64,000 bases of DNA, from positions 1,674,001-1,738,000 of the forward strand of contig JBBCHM010000001.1 in assembly GCA_037200045.1 (NCBI GenBank). The letters run 5' to 3'. This document shows positions 61,504 through 64,000 of the stretch, one piece after another. The notes beneath the pieces are model-generated. The model was not told the DNA's origin, did not search any database, and worked only from the letters and a program-made list of their open reading frames with translations. This DNA is from Rhizomicrobium sp. (GTDB lineage Bacteria; Pseudomonadota; Alphaproteobacteria; Micropepsales; Micropepsaceae). A program made the translations under genes and the position numbers. Position 1 is the stretch's first letter. Each line of letters begins with the position of its first letter.

Positions 61504-63630
61504 ATGGCTGACGTTTCCGCCGCCAATACGACCGCCGCGCCCGCCGCCGGCGCGTTCAACTTCAGCGCCGGCCAGATCGTCGATATCCTCAAGCGCTCCG
61601 ACCTGGCGCTCGCCATCGGCATCATGGCGATCCTCGTCGTGCTGCTGCTGCCGCTGCCGCCCTGGCTGCTCGACATCTCGCTGGCGCTGTCGCTCAGCTT
61701 CTCGATCCTGATCCTGATGACGGCGGTGTTCATCCGAAAGCCGCTGGAATTCAGCTCCTTCCCGACCATCCTGCTCATCACCACGATGCTGCGGCTGGCG
61801 CTCAACCTCGCCTCGACGCGGCTGATCCTCGGCCATGGCAATGAGGGCACCGCCGCCTCCGGTTACGTCATCCAGGCCTTCGGCAAGCTGATCATGGGCG
61901 GCAATTTCGTCATCGGCCTGATCGTGTTCGCCATCCTGGTAATCGTGAACTTCATCGTCATCACCAAGGGTTCGGGCCGCATCGCCGAAGTCGCGGCGCG
62001 CTTCAGCCTGGACGCGATGCCCGGCAAGCAGATGGCGGTCGACGCCGATCTCTCCGCCGGCCTGATCGACGAGAAGGAAGCCAAGCGCCGCCGCAAGGAC
62101 CTCGAAGCGGAAAGCAACTTCTTCGGCGCCATGGACGGCGCCAGCAAATTCGTGCGCGGCGACGCCATCGCCGGCCTGATGATCGTCGCCATCAACGTGA
62201 TCGGCGGCATCATCATCGGCGTGGCGCAGCACGGCGTGAGCTTCGTCGATGCGTCGCAGACCTACACGCTGCTCACCGTCGGCGACGGCCTGGTCAGCCA
62301 GATGCCGGCGCTGATCGTCTCCACCGCGGCGGGCCTGATGGTCTCCAAGGCGGGCGTCGAGGGCGCCACCGACAAGGCGCTGATCGGGCAATTGTCGTTC
62401 TACCCCCAGGCGCTCGGCATGGCCTCGGCCGTGATGGGCATCATCGGCCTGTTGCCCGGCATGCCGACCCTCGTATTCCTGGGATTGGCGGGCGGCGCCG
62501 GCGGCCTCGCCTATGTCGCCTACAAGAAGAAGGACGCGATCGCGGCCGTCGAGCGCGCCGAAGAGGAAAAGACCAAGACCGCGGAGACCTCCAAGGAGGA
62601 GCCGATCTCCACCGCGCTGGCGCTCGACCTGCTGCGCGTCGAGCTGGGCTACGGGCTCCTGCCGCTGATCAACGACGTGAAGGGCCATCGCATCACCGAC
62701 CAGATCAAGGCGCTGCGCCGCCAGCTTGCCACCGAGATGGGTTTCGTCATGCCAGCGGTGCGCATCCTCGACAACATGCAGCTCGGCGCCAACGAGTACC
62801 GCATCCGCGTCAAGGAAGTGGATTCGGGCCGCGGCGATCTTTATCCGGGGAGCCTGCTGGTGATGGATCCCAAGGGATTGCCGGTCGACCTTCCCGGCAC
62901 GCACACCACCGAGCCGGCCTTCGGCCTGCCGGCGACCTGGGTGGCGCAGGCGCTGCGCGAACAAGCGAGCTTCAAGGGCTACACCGTGGTCGATCCCGGC
63001 ACGGTGCTGACCACGCATCTGACCGAAGTGCTCAAATCGCACATGGCGGAGCTGCTGTCCTATGCCGAGACCAAGAAGCTGCTCGACGATCTGCCGCCGG
63101 AGAACAAGAAGCTGGTGGACGAGCTGATCCCGTCGCAGATCTCGGTGACCGGCGTGCAGCGCGTGCTGCAGACGCTGCTGGGCGAGCGGGTGTCGATCCG
63201 CGACCTGCCGGCGATCCTGGAAGGCATCGCCGAGGCGGTCGGCCACACCAAAAACGCGATGTACATCACCGAGCATGTCCGCGCCCGGCTGGCGCGCCAG
63301 CTCTGCCACGCCAATCTGGCGCCGGCGGGTTACCTGCCGCTGGTCGCGCTGTCGCCGGCCTGGGAGCAGGCCTTCGCCGAGTCAATCGTCGGCCAAGGCG
63401 AGGACCGCCAGCTCGCCATGGCGCCGTCGCAGCTTCAGGCGTTCATCCAGTCGGTGCGCGACCGCTTCGACGAGGCGAGCAGCAAGGGCGAAGTGCCCGT
63501 GCTGCTGACCAGCCCGCAGGTGCGGCCCTTCGTGCGCTCGATCGTCGAGCGCTTCCGATCGCAGACCGTGGTGATGTCGCAGAACGAGATTCATGCCAGC
63601 GTGAAGCTGCGCACGATGGGGCAGGTGTGA
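61504..63630 (+). CDS. flhA: Flagellar export gate protein FlhA
   Basis: A 708-residue core component of the type III export gate. Eight membrane helices fill about 30-330. The FHIPEP region is recognisable around PLEFSSFPTILLITTMLRLA with LNLASTRLIL. The cytosolic domain (350-708) has GVQRVLQTLLGERVSIRDLPAILEG split over about 530-560. ATG 61504 follows GGAGAG. Confidence 0.95.
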   Translation: MADVSAANTTAAPAAGAFNFSAGQIVDILKRSDLALAIGIMAILVVLLLPLPPWLLDISLALSLSFSILILMTAVFIRKPLEFSSFPTILLITTMLRLALNLASTRLILGHGNEGTAASGYVIQAFGKLIMGGNFVIGLIVFAILVIVNFIVITKGSGRIAEVAARFSLDAMPGKQMAVDADLSAGLIDEKEAKRRRKDLEAESNFFGAMDGASKFVRGDAIAGLMIVAINVIGGIIIGVAQHGVSFVDASQTYTLLTVGDGLVSQMPALIVSTAAGLMVSKAGVEGATDKALIGQLSFYPQALGMASAVMGIIGLLPGMPTLVFLGLAGGAGGLAYVAYKKKDAIAAVERAEEEKTKTAETSKEEPISTALALDLLRVELGYGLLPLINDVKGHRITDQIKALRRQLATEMGFVMPAVRILDNMQLGANEYRIRVKEVDSGRGDLYPGSLLVMDPKGLPVDLPGTHTTEPAFGLPATWVAQALREQASFKGYTVVDPGTVLTTHLTEVLKSHMAELLSYAETKKLLDDLPPENKKLVDELIPSQISVTGVQRVLQTLLGERVSIRDLPAILEGIAEAVGHTKNAMYITEHVRARLARQLCHANLAPAGYLPLVALSPAWEQAFAESIVGQGEDRQLAMAPSQLQAFIQSVRDRFDEASSKGEVPVLLTSPQVRPFVRSIVERFRSQTVVMSQNEIHASVKLRTMGQV

Positions 63631-63651
63631 TGAGCGACGCCCATGTTTCGA

Positions 63652-63808
63652 CCATCGAGATCCTCTCCCGCGTGCGGGAGAGGACGCAAAATCCTGCACT
63701 TAGCGAAGCTAAGTGCTTGGATTTTGCTGGTGAGGGGAACGGACACGCGACGGGCCCTCACCCGCTCGCTGCGCTCGCGACCTCTCCCGCAAGCGGGAGA
63801 GGTTGACA
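63652..63808. repeat. Compound palindromic repeat between flhA and flhF
   Basis: Outer parts CCTCTCCCGCGTGCGGGAGAGG (a hairpin near 63662) and ACCTCTCCCGC/GCGGGAGAGGT (about 63780-63804) are inverted relatives. In the middle GCAAAATCC and GGATTTTGC flank GCACTTAGC/GCTAAGTGC (loop GAA). It would insert a large hairpin into the flhA-flhF message. A 58-codon frame starting at 63630 runs through it and is probably meaningless. Confidence 0.8.
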
Positions 63809-63810
63809 CC

Positions 63811-64000
63811 ATGCAGCTTCGCACCTTCCTCGCCAAGGACATGAAAGAAGCACTCGCGACCGTGCGCGCCGATATGGGGCCGGAGGCGGTCATCATCGCC
63901 ACCGAGAAGGCCAAGAGCGGCGGCGTCATGGTGCGCGCGGCGCTCGACACGCCCGATACCGACGAACCCGCGCGGGAGATCGAGACGGCGGCGCCGGTCG
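63811..64000 (+). CDS. flhF: Flagellar biosynthesis GTPase FlhF (partial, 5' end)
   Basis: Only the first 63 codons are present; the frame runs off the window. MQLRTFLAKDMKEALATVRA followed by DMGPEAVIIATEKAKSGG is the conserved FlhF N-terminus, which activates FliF/SRP-type assembly steps. The NG GTPase domain is outside. Position after flhA is the common order. Confidence 0.88.
   Translation, partial: MQLRTFLAKDMKEALATVRADMGPEAVIIATEKAKSGGVMVRAALDTPDTDEPAREIETAAPV

Noticed and set aside
63630..63806. A 58-codon frame starting in the flhA stop codon
   Set aside because: Its sequence after the first ten codons is translation of the palindromic repeat, and no RBS is visible.

Overview
The window is GC-rich and densely coded and comes from an alphaproteobacterium. 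The flagellar block (flgL-flgK, fliK-flgD-flgE, sciP, fliF-fliG-fliH-fliN-flbD, flhA, flhF) follows the Caulobacter-type order. It includes two regulators of the CtrA/FlbD cascade that are typical of Alphaproteobacteria: SciP (DUF1153) and FlbD. CtrA-type boxes, DUF2849/DUF934 next to a sulfite reductase, a DUF6456/orphan DnaA-domain pair and DUF1491 all agree with this. The genus cannot be fixed from sequence alone.

Layout. 1-5.1 kb: a DUF155 protein and an NMT1/THI5-like ABC importer whose ATPase and permease genes are separated by an antisense BrnTA toxin-antitoxin, followed by a HigBA-like pair. 5.1-8.2 kb: a thioesterase/MHS transporter pair, then an IS110-family element inserted in a dispersed palindromic (REPIN-like) repeat. 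8.2-15.5 kb: an overlapping four-gene operon of two TPR membrane paralogues and two APC permeases, then VapBC. 15.6-18.9 kb: assimilatory sulfite reductase cluster, then a second AbrB/PIN pair. 19-24.8 kb: MHS transporter plus DUF969/DUF979, Rieske oxygenase, VOC protein and a type III decarboxylase. 25-38 kb: mixed housekeeping genes (prfC, hydrolase, TMEM175 channel, two divergent sensor kinases, amidase, MaoC) and a stand-alone EF-G C-terminal half. 38-41 kb: a MarR-isochorismatase-membrane protein-DHA2 efflux operon. 41-43 kb: DUF6456 with an orphan DnaA domain IV protein preceded by DnaA boxes. 44-47.5 kb: ilvA, four tRNA genes (Met, Lys, Gln, Glu) and a three-unit hairpin array starting at the tRNA-Glu 3' end. 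48.8-64 kb: the flagellar cluster, truncated inside flhF.

How the parts work together. The flagellar region carries divergent sigma54-type promoters between flgK and fliK. These fit control by FlbD, encoded 8 kb downstream, while SciP and a CtrA-like box sit just before fliF. At least four chromosomal toxin-antitoxin loci lie within the first 19 kb, three with a clear dyad operator and one (BrnTA) with a near-perfect one, alongside several palindromic repeat families.

The most informative element is the IS110 insertion. Its 5' non-coding end folds into two internal loops whose guide segments match base for base the target flank on the left, the core plus right flank, and both ends of the element itself. 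This is a readable bridge RNA together with its actual target. Other unusual items are the G-domain-less EF-G homologue, the orphan DnaA domain IV gene with its own DnaA boxes, and the tRNA-Glu hairpin array with conserved loops and divergent but perfectly paired stems.
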